Shown here piece by piece: positions 15,690 to 26,015 of a stretch of DNA of 31,500 nucleotides (position 1 is its first letter; each line of letters opens with the position of its first letter). Source of the stretch: Agrobacterium fabrum (GTDB lineage: Bacteria; Pseudomonadota; Alphaproteobacteria; Rhizobiales; Rhizobiaceae); assembly GCA_003241215.1 (NCBI GenBank), contig QFOL01000032.1, forward strand, positions 1 to 31,500, read 5' to 3'. The notes below the pieces were generated by a model. It searched no databases, was not told the DNA's origin, and worked only from the letters and a program-made list of their open reading frames with translations. A program made the translations under genes and the position numbers.

Positions 15690-18600
15690 TCAGTCGAAGG
15701 GGATCACCCTGTCATCTGCCGCCAGGGCCTTGCCATCGACGGAAACGGAGACTTCCGCCGTGCCGGCCTTGCGGCTGACGACGATGTCCCTTGCCTTCCC
15801 GTCGAGCGTGATCTTCACCGAGAAACCGCTCCAGTCTTCAGGCAGCGACGGCGAAATATGCAGCTTGCCGTCGGTGCGGGTGATGCCGAGAATACCCTCG
15901 ACAGCGGCACGATAGAGCCAGCCGGCGGAACCCGTGTACCAGCTCCAGCCGCCACGGCCCGCATAAGCGCCTTCACCGTAAACATCCGCAGTCACCACAT
16001 AGGGTTCGACCCGATAGGTTTCCGACGCTACCGCATCGAGCGCGTGATTGACGGGGTTAAGCAGCTTGAAGCAGTTCCAGGCTTCCCGCGCGCGGCCCTG
16101 CTTGGCGAGCGCAAGAACCACCCAGGTCGCCGCATGGGTATATTGTCCGCCGTTTTCGCGTACACCCGGCGGATATCCCTTGATGTAACCAGGATCATGC
16201 GGCGCACGCGAGAAGGGCGGCGTGAACAGCCGGATAATGCCGGTCTGCTCATCGACCAGATGCTCCATGACGGCATCCATCGCCTGCCGCGACCGGCCTT
16301 CCTCACCCTCACCGGAAAGAACACTCCAGCTCTGGCCGAGCGAATCGATCCGGCATTCCTCGCTTTCGGCGGAACCGAGCGGCGTGCCGTCATCGAAATA
16401 ACCGCGGCGGTAATAGCTGCCGTCCCAACCCGCTGTTTCCAGCACATTGCGCAGCCTTTCCCGGTGCGCCGCCCATTTGCCGACACGGTCGTTATCGCCA
16501 CGCTTTTCCGCGATCTCGATGAAATCGCGCAACGCCCCCGAAAGGAACCAGCCGAGCCAGACGCTGGTGCCCTTGCCGCCCACGCCGACACGATTCATGC
16601 CGTCGTTCCAGTCACCGCCGAGGATCAGTGGCAGACCGTTTTCGCCGGTGCGATGAATGGCGAGATCGAGAGCCAGCGCCGCATGTTCATAAAGGGTCGC
16701 GGATCTGTCGCTCGTCTCCGGCTGGAAGAAGGCATCGTGCTGACCGGGCATCAAGGCCGGCCCCTTCAGGAAGGGAATGCTTTCATCGAGGATGGCGGTG
16801 TCACCCGTGGCCGAGACATACTGGTTGATCGCATAAGCGAGCCAGACCACGTCGTCGGAGATGGTGGTGCGAACACCGGCGCCGGTCAGCGGCAACCACC
16901 AGTGCTGCACGTCCCCTTCCGGGAACTGCCGTCCCGCCGCCCGCAGGATCTGCTTGCGGGCAAGATCCGGCTGGTAGAGCAGGAAGGCGAGCGTATCCTG
17001 CAACTGGTCGCGGAAACCGAAGGCGCCGCTCGACTGGTAAAAGGCGGTGCGCGCCAGAATGCGGCATGCCAGCGCCTGATACGGCAGCCAGTTATTGACC
17101 ATGTGGTTGAAGCCGGCATCGGGCGTGGAAACCTGCAACTGGCCGGTAAAGCCCGTCCAGAAAGCCTTGCTCGCATCCAGCACCGTCTGGAAGTCCGCCT
17201 TGCGAACATCCTTCACCAGTGCTTCGGCCTCTTCCGCATTGTCGGCATCGCCGAGAATGAAGGTCATGTGCCGTTCTTCACCGGGCTTCAGGTGGATTTC
17301 CTGCATCAGCGCGGCGCAGGGATCGCCATCGAGCTCGGTGCTGCCGCTGAGTGCGGCACCGGATACGATGCCCTGCGGCGCCTGCGCCGAACCAAAGCGT
17401 CCGATGAATTCCCGGCGGCTGGTGGTGAAGCCACTCGCCTCGCTGTCGAGCGTCAGGAACGCGGTGCGGGCACTATAGTCGATGCTGTAGGGGTTGGATG
17501 CGAAGATCGCATTGCTGCCGGCATCGTGTCTGCTGAGAATGAACGGCGCGGATTTCTGGCCGTTATTGCCGAGCACCCATTCCACATAGGCGTAGACCTT
17601 CAGACGGCGGCTCTTCGAACCCTTGTTGCGAACGATGACCTGCGAGAGCTTGACCGGCTTTTCACGGTCCACGGTCTGCGTCAGCTCCACTTCAAGCGTA
17701 TCGACCACACCTGTCATCACGGAATAACCGAGACCGTGACGGGCTTCGAACAGGGCTTCGGGATCGCGCGACAGCGCGGCGCAGGGCGTATAGAGCTTTC
17801 CTGTCTCCACATCGGCGACATAGAAGGCCTCACCCGGCCGGTTGATGACCGGATCGTTGCTCCAGGGCGTCAGCTGATAGTCGCGCGAATTGCGGCTCCA
17901 GCTGAAACCCGCGCCTTCAGCCGAAATATGGAAGCCGAAATTCTCGTTCGAGATGACGTTGATCCACGGATGCGGCGTTGACTGCCCGCCATTGAGGCGC
18001 ACCACATATTCCTGTCCGTTCCTGGCAAAGCCGCCAAAACCGTTCCAGAAATCGAGATCACCCGCATCCTCGACCGGCTCCGCAATCGGGAAGGCCGGAA
18101 CAGGCAGACGGGCCTGTGCAGCATCCGTCGTGCCGTCAGGGCCGCGATGAGCCGCAAACAGCGACACCGCGCGGTTGATCTGGTCAACGATCTTGCCGTT
18201 GCGCACGTGCAGGACAACGCGGGAGGCGGCGAGAAGCGCGCTCCAGGTCTCTTCGTCCATCAGATCGCGGCGCACGGAGAAGACGTGCGGACGACCGCCA
18301 TCTGCGGGATTGATGCGGCGTTGCGTCTCGGAAATATGATCCAGCGCATGCTGCATGTCCTGCGCATAGGACGCAGCACGTTCATTGACGATGACGAGAT
18401 CGAAGATCACGCCGCGCGAACGCAGATATTCATGGGCGCTCAGCGCCTCACGGGCAATATCCATGTCCATGTCGTCGTTGATGCGCAGGCTGAAGATCGG
18501 AAAATCACCTGAAATTGCAAGCGGCCAAAGGGCGCGCTGCGAGGCGAGACCGGTTTTCAGGGTTTCCGAATCCGCCCGCAGATGCATGTCGGGATAGGTC

Positions 18601-21600
18601 AGATAACGGCCGAGATGCTGGAAGGCGGCCGCCTGCTGCGAGGTGACGCCGACATGGCGCATCTGCACCTGCGTGCGCGTCCAGGCATGCACGAGTTCAT
18701 GCGCGAAGGCGTCCGGATGACGATAACGGTCGATCGCCTTGTCGACCTCCTCGCGGCTCGGCGCGGCGATCGTCCAGAAGATCACGCTCACCTTCTTGCC
18801 CGCCGGCACGCGCACCGTGCGACGCAGCGACAGGATGGGGTCGAGCGTGAAACCATCGGTGCTGGAGAGCGTCGCACCGGCATCGAAAGCCGCCGCTTCG
18901 CGCAGCGAACGGCCGCGACCGATGAACTTGGCGCGATCCGTCTCGAATTCCGTCGGGCGCGACGGGCCGGCATTGTCAGCGGCCAGATGCGCAATGACAG
19001 TGCCGGGCTCGTTCGGACTGCGGCGGTTGCGCCAGGCGCGGATAACGTCACCGCGCCGGCCGATCTCCGTCTGCACGAACATGCGCGAGAACAGCGGATG
19101 GGCGTTATCGTCGTCCTCGGAGGCGATGACCGGCTCCATATATGAGGTCACTTCGATGTAACGATCCTCGGAACCGACGTTCAAGAGGGTGATACGCCGG
19201 CCTTCGGCATCGTGCTCGGTGGCGACGATACATTCGACCACGCTCTGCAGATCGCCTGTTGTCTTGTGGAACTCGGCCTTATCGTCGGTAAAGATCGTCT
19301 TGGTCTTTTCACCTTCGATGACGCGCGGTTCCGCCGTCGCACTCCACCATTGTCCATTGGTGGTATCGCGCAGGAAGATGAAGGTGCCCCAGCGGTCTTC
19401 GGTCGGATCAGCCTTCCAGCGGGAAATCGCCTGGCCATTCCACTTCGAATAACCGGCGCCGGTGGAGGTGAGCATCGTCGAATAATGGCCATTCGACAGG
19501 AACACCACTTCGCGGTCGCGCGACGCCGGGTCAGCGATGGACCGGACTTCCGCACGCAACAGATCGGCCTGCTCCTTGCCGGGGGTTTCCGGCTCGTATT
19601 TGGCGCTCATCACCGGCACTTCGCGCGGTGCCTTTTCCTGCAGCAGCAACTCTGCCGCCTCGATCACCGGATCGGAGTGGAAGAGTTCGCGCAGTACGCC
19701 GTCAAAGGCAACGTTGGCGACGGCGGCAATCGACATGCCATGATGGTGGGCATAATAATTATAGACCACCGCGCAGACCTTGCCATCGGGCACACGCGTC
19801 GGCGTGAAATCGACAGCATCGTGGAAGCCGTACTGACCAAGCGCGCCAAGCTTGCGCAGCTTGTCGAGGTTTTCCAGCGCACTGTCAGGATCGTACTGGC
19901 TGGCGAGGATCGACGCATAGGGCGCGATCACCGCATTCTGGCCAAGGCCGCGCTTGAGACCGAGCGTCGGCACCCCGAAGTTGGTGTACTGATAGTTCAT
20001 GTTGTGATCGCGGGCGTTGAACGCCGCTTCGGAAATGCCCCAGGGCGTGCCGAGACGACGGCCGTGGTTCATCTGTTCCTTGACGATCAGATTGTTGGTC
20101 TGGTTGAGAATACCACCCTGACGCTCCTGCATGACAAGCGGCGGCATCAGATATTCGAACATCGAACCGGACCAGGAGACCAGCGCACCCTGTGCGCCGA
20201 TCGGCACGACTTGGCGGCCGAGACGATACCAGTGCTCGGTCGGCAGATCGCCCTTGGCGATGGCGAACAGGCTGGTCAGGCGGCATTCGGAAGCCAGAAG
20301 GTCGTAGCAGGCCTCGTCCAGTTCCTTGCTTTCGACGCGGTAGCCAATCGACAGAAGACGGCGATCCTTGCGGTAAAGGAAGGTGAAATCCATCGAGAAG
20401 GCGAGGTTGCGGCTGCGGTCGCGCAACGATGCGAGGCGCTGGCGCAGCGGCTCCATATTGGTGAGGTCGATGGCGCTGTCGGAGATATGCGCTTCGCAGG
20501 ATTCCACAAGCAACTGCGCCCAGCGGGTCACTTCCGCGCTCTGCGCAGACTTGACCTCATGATCGACATTGGTTGCGAGTTTCTGGATATCGCGCGCCAG
20601 CACCGCAAGATTGATGACGCGGATGGAAGCGAATTCATGCTCGCGCTTGACGGAAGCAAGAGCGTTCGAAAAGCCGATGATGCGCTCTTCCAGACGACGA
20701 TGCAGCGGACGCAGGTTCTTGCGGTTGTCGGGCAGAGCTTTCAGCGTTTCGCGCAGAATGCCGGCAACATCACCGATACCGTCAAGATTGCCCTGAAGAT
20801 GGGCCGACGGCGCTTCGGCCCAGTCGCTGCAGGCGGATGAAACCGCAATCAGATGGCCGGCGAGATTACCGCTGTCCACCGCCGAAACATAGCGCGGTCC
20901 CAGCGTCTGCAGGGTGTCGGTATGATACCAGTTGTAGAGATGGCCACGATATTTTTCCATCTTCTCGACGGTCTGGATCGTGTTCTCGATCCGCTCCAGC
21001 GTATCGGCAAAGCTGATCCAGCCGAACTGGCGCGCCGAAATGATCGAAAGCAGATAGACGCCGATATTGGTGGGCGATGTGCGCGAAGCGACAATCGGCT
21101 CCGGCGTTTCCTGGAAGTTATCAGGCGGCAGGTGGTTTTCCTGCGGCGTCACGAAGGCCTCGTAATAACGCCAGGTGCGGCGTGCGATCTTGCGAAGCTC
21201 GAAAGAGACGTGTTCCGAAACGAACAGCCGGTCTTCGGTTTCAGCCGACTGGCTGACATACCAGGCGACGGCGGGGGACAGAACCCAGAGCAGCGTGAAG
21301 GGAATGCCGATCAGGAAAGCGTTGTCGCCCGGCAGCGCCGCAAACAGCAGGCCAAGCATCGCCACCACGGGCGCATGCCACATCTGGCGGTAATAGTCGA
21401 TGATGCTGCCCTGCGCGCTCGACTGCATGCTGGCGGCGGTACGCCATTCCAGCATCAGCTTGTGGCTGACGAGCAGGCGGTAAAGCGAGCGGGCAATCGC
21501 ATCCGTCATCATGCAGGCGGCATCGGCGATGAAGACGATGCGCAGCGCAACCTGTGCGTTGGTGGCGCGGATTTCCGACCAGATGGTATGGAAATGCGCC

Positions 21601-24185
21601 TGCGGCACAATATCGGTGGAGCGCGGCACGAGACCGGACAGCAGGGACAGCGTGGGCGCGACAAACAGCGAGAAGATCAGCAGAATCTGCCAGATCAGCG
21701 CACCAAGCGGATCCATGAAATACCAGCCGAGGATCGAGGCGAAGAACCAGGCGATCGGTGTGAGCGAACGACGCAGATTGTCGACCATCTTCCAGCGGCC
21801 GATGGCGGTAACGCCGCGGGCACGATCGAGGATAAAGGGCAGAAGCTGCCAGTCGCCACGCGCCCAGCGATGCTGGCGCGACACTTCCACTTCATAGCGG
21901 GTCGGGAAGTCCTCCACCAGCTCAACATCGGTCACCAGTGCGCAGCGCGCAAAGGAGCCTTCGAGCAGATCGTGGCTGAGAATGGAATTCTCTTCGATCC
22001 GGCCCTTCAGCGCCGCCTCGAAGGCATCCACATCGTAAAGACCCTTGCCGGTGAAGGTGCCTTCGGAGGTCAGGTCCTGATAAACGTCGGAAACGGTGAA
22101 GACGTAAGGATCGATACCGCGGTTGATCGAGAAGACGCGCTGGAAGACGGAGGCGTCCTTGCCGGTCGTCAGCGAGGGCGTTACCCGCGGCTGCAGCAGG
22201 CCGTAGCCTTCGACAACCCGTCCGGATACCGGATCGATCACCGGACGGTTGATCGGGTGATGCATCTTGCCGACGAGCTTGGTCACCGCATCGCGCATCA
22301 GGCGCGTATCGGCATCCAGCGTCATAACATATTTGACATCGGCAGGCACGATGTTCGCACCGCCGAGGAATGTCGTGTCCTTGTCGCCGCGCAGCAGCAT
22401 GTTCAGCTCATGCAGCTTGCCGCGCTTGCGCTCCCAGCCCATCCAGCAGCCTTCGGCCGGATTGTAGATGCGGCGGCGATGCAGGAGGTAAAAGCGCGTC
22501 TTGCCATCAAAGGCATAACGGCTGTTCAGCGCCGCAAGCTCGCGCTTGGCATAGTCGAGAATTTCAAGGTCATCGTCGGACTGTTCATATTGCGCATCGC
22601 GCCAGTCGCTCACCAGCGAGAAATAAATCTCGCCATGCGGATTGGCGAGATAATGCACCTCGATATTGCGCATCATCTCGTCGACGCTGTCGCGGCTGGT
22701 CAGCATGCAGGGCACGGCGACCAATGTGCGGGCATCCTGCGGAATGCCGTTCTTGAACTCGTATCCAACCAGCCGGAACGGTTTCACGAAGAAGGTGACG
22801 AGGGTGTTGAAGAGGCCGGTCGCACCTTCCGAGGCAGGCAATGCGAACATCAGCAGGAAGGCGGTCACGACATACCAGGGCATGCCCGCTTGCGCCAGGA
22901 ACCAGCCGACAGCGAGCATGGCGAGCGCGGTGATCAGCAGCACCGGCGCGGCGATTGCCAGCCAGTTGAACTTGCGCATCGAGCGCACGATACGCTGCGA
23001 CACCAGCGGCCGGTAACCCAAAGCCTTTTCAAGCTCGAAGCGACGCTGGCCGACAAGCACGGAGCCGACATTGACGCGATGAGTTTCATCTGCACCGGCC
23101 GGCGTCTCTGAACGCGCCATTTCGACGGCGGCGCGCGCAACCTCCACCTCGGTCTTGGGGGAACGGCGCGCCAGAAGTTCGATGGTATTTCGGTAGGTGT
23201 TGCGCGAACCGAAATCGAGAACCTCGTAATCGGTTTCTTCGCGCAGGACCTTGTCGATATGGCTGACTTCCTCGAACCACACCGACCATTCGGTATCGTC
23301 GATTTCGCGCAGGCTCTTGACGATGTTGCCCATCGTCACATTGCCGGATGCCAGGCGGTTATGTTCCGACATCATGACATTTTCGGCATCGGTGCCGGCA
23401 GCGTGAAGACGCTCTTCTAGCCAGGCTACCGCAAAACCGGAGGTCTGCGAGCCGTTCCTGAGACGATAAAGGAACTGCGTCGCGAAAGTCGGGTCGTCGA
23501 CCAGCGAATCGACCTGCTTGAGAAGCGCCGCCGACGCTTCCGCATCGTTCAGACGGATGATTTCATCAACGACCTCGTTCGCCTTCTGGCGCATGCGGCG
23601 CGAACGCTCCACGCGGATCGAGATGCGGCGGAGATTTTCGATGAGAACGAAACGGATGATCGACGGCAAAGCCCACAATTCGCCGATCTGTAGCGTCTTC
23701 GAGGTCTGGTAGCCATCCACCAGCGCCGTCATGTTTTCGCGCGAAACCGTGCTGTGGGTATGGGCGACATAAAGCCAGCCGAGCGCCATGACCCGCGGGA
23801 TCGTCACGCCGCCCACCGTCATCGTTGGCAGCTGGCGATAGAACTTGCGCGGAAAATCGCGGCGGACTTCCTGGATCGCCTCTTCGATGACGTAGTGATT
23901 GTCGAGCAGCCATTCCGCCGCCGGCGTGATCGTCGCGCCATTTTCCGCATCGACGGCCGTCGTGCGATAGACCCTGAGGATTTCCTTTTCGTTCTCGCGG
24001 TGACGCTCGAAGAAATCGAACTCCATGAAGCCGGGAAGACTGTCGGCGCCATCGCGCGAAAGCGCGGCGCCCGCATCATGCAGTTCCTCAACCGTCATAT
24101 AGGACGCGCGGATCGAATCATTGTGATCGATCTGCTTCGTCTCGGAATCACGGGCGGCGGCGGTCGGGGTAATATGAAATGACAT
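15690..24185 (-). CDS. chvB: Cyclic beta-1,2-glucan synthase ChvB/NdvB
   Basis: This very large inner-membrane enzyme (2831 residues) initiates, elongates and cyclises beta-1,2-glucan from UDP-glucose, using itself as primer. The N-terminal cytoplasmic region is followed by hydrophobic segments at about 408-430 and 437-460. The glycosyltransferase domain (GT84) holds D624-x-D626 in LDADTRL, D739 in SHDLLEG and Q771-x-x-R-W774. More membrane segments lie at about 807-850 and 937-978. A glucoamylase-like domain is centred near residue 1400. The C-terminal GH94 glucan phosphorylase-like domain, with GDWNDGMN near 2525, sets ring size. Catalytic positions coincide with those known for Brucella Cgs. 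The ATG at 24185 has only a weak ribosome site. Loss of this gene in Agrobacterium abolishes attachment and virulence. Confidence 0.97.
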   Translation of the reverse strand: MSFHITPTAAARDSETKQIDHNDSIRASYMTVEELHDAGAALSRDGADSLPGFMEFDFFERHRENEKEILRVYRTTAVDAENGATITPAAEWLLDNHYVIEEAIQEVRRDFPRKFYRQLPTMTVGGVTIPRVMALGWLYVAHTHSTVSRENMTALVDGYQTSKTLQIGELWALPSIIRFVLIENLRRISIRVERSRRMRQKANEVVDEIIRLNDAEASAALLKQVDSLVDDPTFATQFLYRLRNGSQTSGFAVAWLEERLHAAGTDAENVMMSEHNRLASGNVTMGNIVKSLREIDDTEWSVWFEEVSHIDKVLREETDYEVLDFGSRNTYRNTIELLARRSPKTEVEVARAAVEMARSETPAGADETHRVNVGSVLVGQRRFELEKALGYRPLVSQRIVRSMRKFNWLAIAAPVLLITALAMLAVGWFLAQAGMPWYVVTAFLLMFALPASEGATGLFNTLVTFFVKPFRLVGYEFKNGIPQDARTLVAVPCMLTSRDSVDEMMRNIEVHYLANPHGEIYFSLVSDWRDAQYEQSDDDLEILDYAKRELAALNSRYAFDGKTRFYLLHRRRIYNPAEGCWMGWERKRGKLHELNMLLRGDKDTTFLGGANIVPADVKYVMTLDADTRLMRDAVTKLVGKMHHPINRPVIDPVSGRVVEGYGLLQPRVTPSLTTGKDASVFQRVFSINRGIDPYVFTVSDVYQDLTSEGTFTGKGLYDVDAFEAALKGRIEENSILSHDLLEGSFARCALVTDVELVEDFPTRYEVEVSRQHRWARGDWQLLPFILDRARGVTAIGRWKMVDNLRRSLTPIAWFFASILGWYFMDPLGALIWQILLIFSLFVAPTLSLLSGLVPRSTDIVPQAHFHTIWSEIRATNAQVALRIVFIADAACMMTDAIARSLYRLLVSHKLMLEWRTAASMQSSAQGSIIDYYRQMWHAPVVAMLGLLFAALPGDNAFLIGIPFTLLWVLSPAVAWYVSQSAETEDRLFVSEHVSFELRKIARRTWRYYEAFVTPQENHLPPDNFQETPEPIVASRTSPTNIGVYLLSIISARQFGWISFADTLERIENTIQTVEKMEKYRGHLYNWYHTDTLQTLGPRYVSAVDSGNLAGHLIAVSSACSDWAEAPSAHLQGNLDGIGDVAGILRETLKALPDNRKNLRPLHRRLEERIIGFSNALASVKREHEFASIRVINLAVLARDIQKLATNVDHEVKSAQSAEVTRWAQLLVESCEAHISDSAIDLTNMEPLRQRLASLRDRSRNLAFSMDFTFLYRKDRRLLSIGYRVESKELDEACYDLLASECRLTSLFAIAKGDLPTEHWYRLGRQVVPIGAQGALVSWSGSMFEYLMPPLVMQERQGGILNQTNNLIVKEQMNHGRRLGTPWGISEAAFNARDHNMNYQYTNFGVPTLGLKRGLGQNAVIAPYASILASQYDPDSALENLDKLRKLGALGQYGFHDAVDFTPTRVPDGKVCAVVYNYYAHHHGMSIAAVANVAFDGVLRELFHSDPVIEAAELLLQEKAPREVPVMSAKYEPETPGKEQADLLRAEVRSIADPASRDREVVFLSNGHYSTMLTSTGAGYSKWNGQAISRWKADPTEDRWGTFIFLRDTTNGQWWSATAEPRVIEGEKTKTIFTDDKAEFHKTTGDLQSVVECIVATEHDAEGRRITLLNVGSEDRYIEVTSYMEPVIASEDDDNAHPLFSRMFVQTEIGRRGDVIRAWRNRRSPNEPGTVIAHLAADNAGPSRPTEFETDRAKFIGRGRSLREAAAFDAGATLSSTDGFTLDPILSLRRTVRVPAGKKVSVIFWTIAAPSREEVDKAIDRYRHPDAFAHELVHAWTRTQVQMRHVGVTSQQAAAFQHLGRYLTYPDMHLRADSETLKTGLASQRALWPLAISGDFPIFSLRINDDMDMDIAREALSAHEYLRSRGVIFDLVIVNERAASYAQDMQHALDHISETQRRINPADGGRPHVFSVRRDLMDEETWSALLAASRVVLHVRNGKIVDQINRAVSLFAAHRGPDGTTDAAQARLPVPAFPIAEPVEDAGDLDFWNGFGGFARNGQEYVVRLNGGQSTPHPWINVISNENFGFHISAEGAGFSWSRNSRDYQLTPWSNDPVINRPGEAFYVADVETGKLYTPCAALSRDPEALFEARHGLGYSVMTGVVDTLEVELTQTVDREKPVKLSQVIVRNKGSKSRRLKVYAYVEWVLGNNGQKSAPFILSRHDAGSNAIFASNPYSIDYSARTAFLTLDSEASGFTTSRREFIGRFGSAQAPQGIVSGAALSGSTELDGDPCAALMQEIHLKPGEERHMTFILGDADNAEEAEALVKDVRKADFQTVLDASKAFWTGFTGQLQVSTPDAGFNHMVNNWLPYQALACRILARTAFYQSSGAFGFRDQLQDTLAFLLYQPDLARKQILRAAGRQFPEGDVQHWWLPLTGAGVRTTISDDVVWLAYAINQYVSATGDTAILDESIPFLKGPALMPGQHDAFFQPETSDRSATLYEHAALALDLAIHRTGENGLPLILGGDWNDGMNRVGVGGKGTSVWLGWFLSGALRDFIEIAEKRGDNDRVGKWAAHRERLRNVLETAGWDGSYYRRGYFDDGTPLGSAESEECRIDSLGQSWSVLSGEGEEGRSRQAMDAVMEHLVDEQTGIIRLFTPPFSRAPHDPGYIKGYPPGVRENGGQYTHAATWVVLALAKQGRAREAWNCFKLLNPVNHALDAVASETYRVEPYVVTADVYGEGAYAGRGGWSWYTGSAGWLYRAAVEGILGITRTDGKLHISPSLPEDWSGFSVKITLDGKARDIVVSRKAGTAEVSVSVDGKALAADDRVIPFD

Positions 24186-24760
24186 CGGGCTCGTATTCTG
24201 AACTTAAGGGAAACCTGTTCGACTTGGCCGGCATTTCGTCCGTGGCGGGAACACACACGAAAATCGGGCCACGCTATATTTATAATCTATCCTGAACCTT
24301 CGCTGAACCGGACCCGATACCGCTCGAAACGCATCGCCAGGCAACGCATATCCGCCGGTACGGCATCTTTCAGTGAAATTATTCCAAGGAGTTGGCGGAG
24401 CCGGAGGTCGGCACAGACAGGATGTTTTCGATAGGAGGGAGGAAATGGTATCCTGCGGCCCGGCAATGCCGTTCCAACCGGATTTCGCACCCTCCCCGAC
24501 GGCGAAAACTGTTCGCGCAACGTCCGATAATCCCCCGTTGACAACCTGAAGGGCAACACGGACCGAGAGGACCCGCGCTACATCCGAAAGAAGCTAATGC
24601 CCCAGGACGTCAATAGTTCCATGCCACCTGTCGCGGCACGATGCAAGCGCTGAATTTCAGGGCATTTTGGGAAAGCCCGCGCCCCTTACGCATGCCTGCA
24701 TATGCTGCTATGTCATTTGCAAAAGGCGCCGGAAAAAACGGCCGAACCCGGGACTTAAAA
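24186..24760. other. Long divergent intergenic region upstream of chvB
   Basis: These 575 bases separate chvB from the M20D amidohydrolase gene. An AT-rich segment (24275-24291) reads TATAAATATAGC on the minus strand and is the best candidate for the chvB -10 region, about 95 bases before the start codon. Just upstream of it GGTTCAG occurs twice, with starts 11 bp apart (24294-24311). On the plus strand a strong Shine-Dalgarno AGGAGG (24433-24438) precedes a 34-codon frame at 24445-24549. A 90-codon minus-strand frame at 24287-24559 has no ribosome site or recognisable product. Nothing else is clear. Confidence 0.45.
24445..24549 (+). CDS. Possible 34-residue small protein (doubtful)
   Basis: The ATG at 24445 follows AGGAGGGAGG with 6 bases between AGGAGG and the start, which is the best ribosome site in this part of the window. 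The frame ends with TGA at 24547-24549. The peptide is rich in proline, alanine and threonine, has no hydrophobic helix or known motif, and has no supporting context. The ribosome site could be chance in a purine-rich stretch. Confidence 0.2.
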   Translation: MVSCGPAMPFQPDFAPSPTAKTVRATSDNPPLTT

Positions 24761-25942
24761 ATGACCAGACAGACCGCGAATATCGCATCCTTTGCCAACC
24801 ACATGCCGGATGTGGTGGCCATTCGCCACCACCTGCACCGCAACCCCGAAATCGGCCTTTCGGAATTCAAGACCTCGGATTTCATTGCCGAACAGCTGGC
24901 GGAGATGGGCTATGAGGTGACGCGCGGGCTCGCCGGAACCGGCGTGGTTGCGACGCTTCGCAATGGCGACAGCCCGCGCACGCTCGGCATTCGCGCCGAT
25001 ATCGACGCCTTGCCGATCCACGAGGAAACCGGCGCGGATTATGCCAGCGCCAATCAGGGCGTGATGCACGCCTGCGGCCATGACGGTCACACCGCCATGT
25101 TGCTGGGGGCGGCGAAGATCATCGCCGAACGCAAGAATTTCGACGGAACCGTACATCTGATCTTTCAGCCGGCCGAGGAGAATTTCGGCGGCGCCCGCAT
25201 CATGATCGAAGATGGGCTGTTTGATCGTTTCCCTTGCGATGCGGTTTTTGCCCTGCACAACGAACCCGGGCTTCCCTTCGGGCAATTCGTCCTGCGTGAC
25301 GGGCCGATTCTTGCCGCCGTCGACGAGTGCAAGATCACCGTCAACGGTTATGGCGGCCACGGCGCCGAACCGCAGGATGCGGCCGACCCCATCGTTGCCG
25401 GAGCGAGCATCATCATGGCCCTGCAGACGGTGGTATCCCGCAACATCCATCCTCAACTGTCGGCCGTCGTTACCGTCGGCGCATTCCATGCCGGTGCGGC
25501 CAGCAACGTCATTCCTGAAACGGCGGAGATGCTGCTCACCATCCGCTCCTTCGATCCGGGCGTGCGCGACGAACTGGAGAAGCGCATCCGCGCGATAGCC
25601 GAAGGCCAGGCGGCCAGCTACGGCATGAGCGTGACCATCGATTACGAGCGCGGGTACAATGCAACGGTCAATCACAAGGCGGAAACCGACTATGTTGCCG
25701 ATCTCGCCCGCCGTTTCGCCGGCCCCGAAAAGGTGGGCGAAATGCAACGCCCGTCGATGGGGGCGGAAGACTTCGCCTACATGCTGGAGAAACGGCCGGG
25801 CTGTTATTTCTTCCTCGGCACCGCACGCACGGACAACGATCCGCCGCTGCATCATCCGAAATTCGATTTCAACGACGATATCCTGCCGATCGGAACCGCT
25901 TTCTGGGTGGATCTGGCAGAGGACTATCTCAAGGCGCGATAA
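24761..25942 (+). CDS. M20D-family amidohydrolase (hippurate hydrolase/IAA-amino acid hydrolase-like)
   Basis: This is a metal-dependent hydrolase of N-acyl amino acids, 393 residues long and probably cytoplasmic. The metal-site residues typical of the family are present: C105 and H107 in HACGHDGHTAM, the E139-E140 pair in FQPAEE, H166 in ALHNEPG and H365 near the C-terminus. The lid or dimerisation domain lies in the middle (about 185-300). The group includes hippurate hydrolase (HipO), N-acetyl-diaminopimelate deacetylase and plant-type IAA-conjugate hydrolases, and sequence alone does not fix the substrate. I chose the ATG at 24761 because it gives the normal N-terminus; a longer frame from 24641 adds 40 unusual residues. 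It is divergent from chvB and followed by a terminator. Confidence 0.88.
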   Translation: MTRQTANIASFANHMPDVVAIRHHLHRNPEIGLSEFKTSDFIAEQLAEMGYEVTRGLAGTGVVATLRNGDSPRTLGIRADIDALPIHEETGADYASANQGVMHACGHDGHTAMLLGAAKIIAERKNFDGTVHLIFQPAEENFGGARIMIEDGLFDRFPCDAVFALHNEPGLPFGQFVLRDGPILAAVDECKITVNGYGGHGAEPQDAADPIVAGASIIMALQTVVSRNIHPQLSAVVTVGAFHAGAASNVIPETAEMLLTIRSFDPGVRDELEKRIRAIAEGQAASYGMSVTIDYERGYNATVNHKAETDYVADLARRFAGPEKVGEMQRPSMGAEDFAYMLEKRPGCYFFLGTARTDNDPPLHHPKFDFNDDILPIGTAFWVDLAEDYLKAR

Positions 25943-25945
25943 ACA

Positions 25946-25980
25946 TGAAAAAGGCCGGTCGAAGGAGCGACCGGCCTCTT
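25946..25980. terminator. Bidirectional terminator
   Basis: A perfect 10-bp stem (25952-25961 with 25968-25977) has a 6-base loop. On the minus strand it is followed by TTTTTC and so ends the small gene at 26016-26159. On the plus strand the tail is CTTGTT, weaker, but it lies 9 bp after the amidohydrolase stop. Confidence 0.85.
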
Positions 25981-26015
25981 GTTCTCAAGCTTCCTGATGG
26001 GTAAAGTCGGGAGGA

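Noticed and set aside
15858..17981. Several plus-strand frames of 540-750 codons inside chvB
   Set aside because: All are complementary to the conserved glycosyl hydrolase and transferase domains of chvB, and none has a ribosome site or domain.
24287..24559. 90-codon minus-strand frame upstream of chvB
   Set aside because: No Shine-Dalgarno, an arginine- and proline-rich translation, and overlap with the probable chvB promoter region make it unlikely to be coding.
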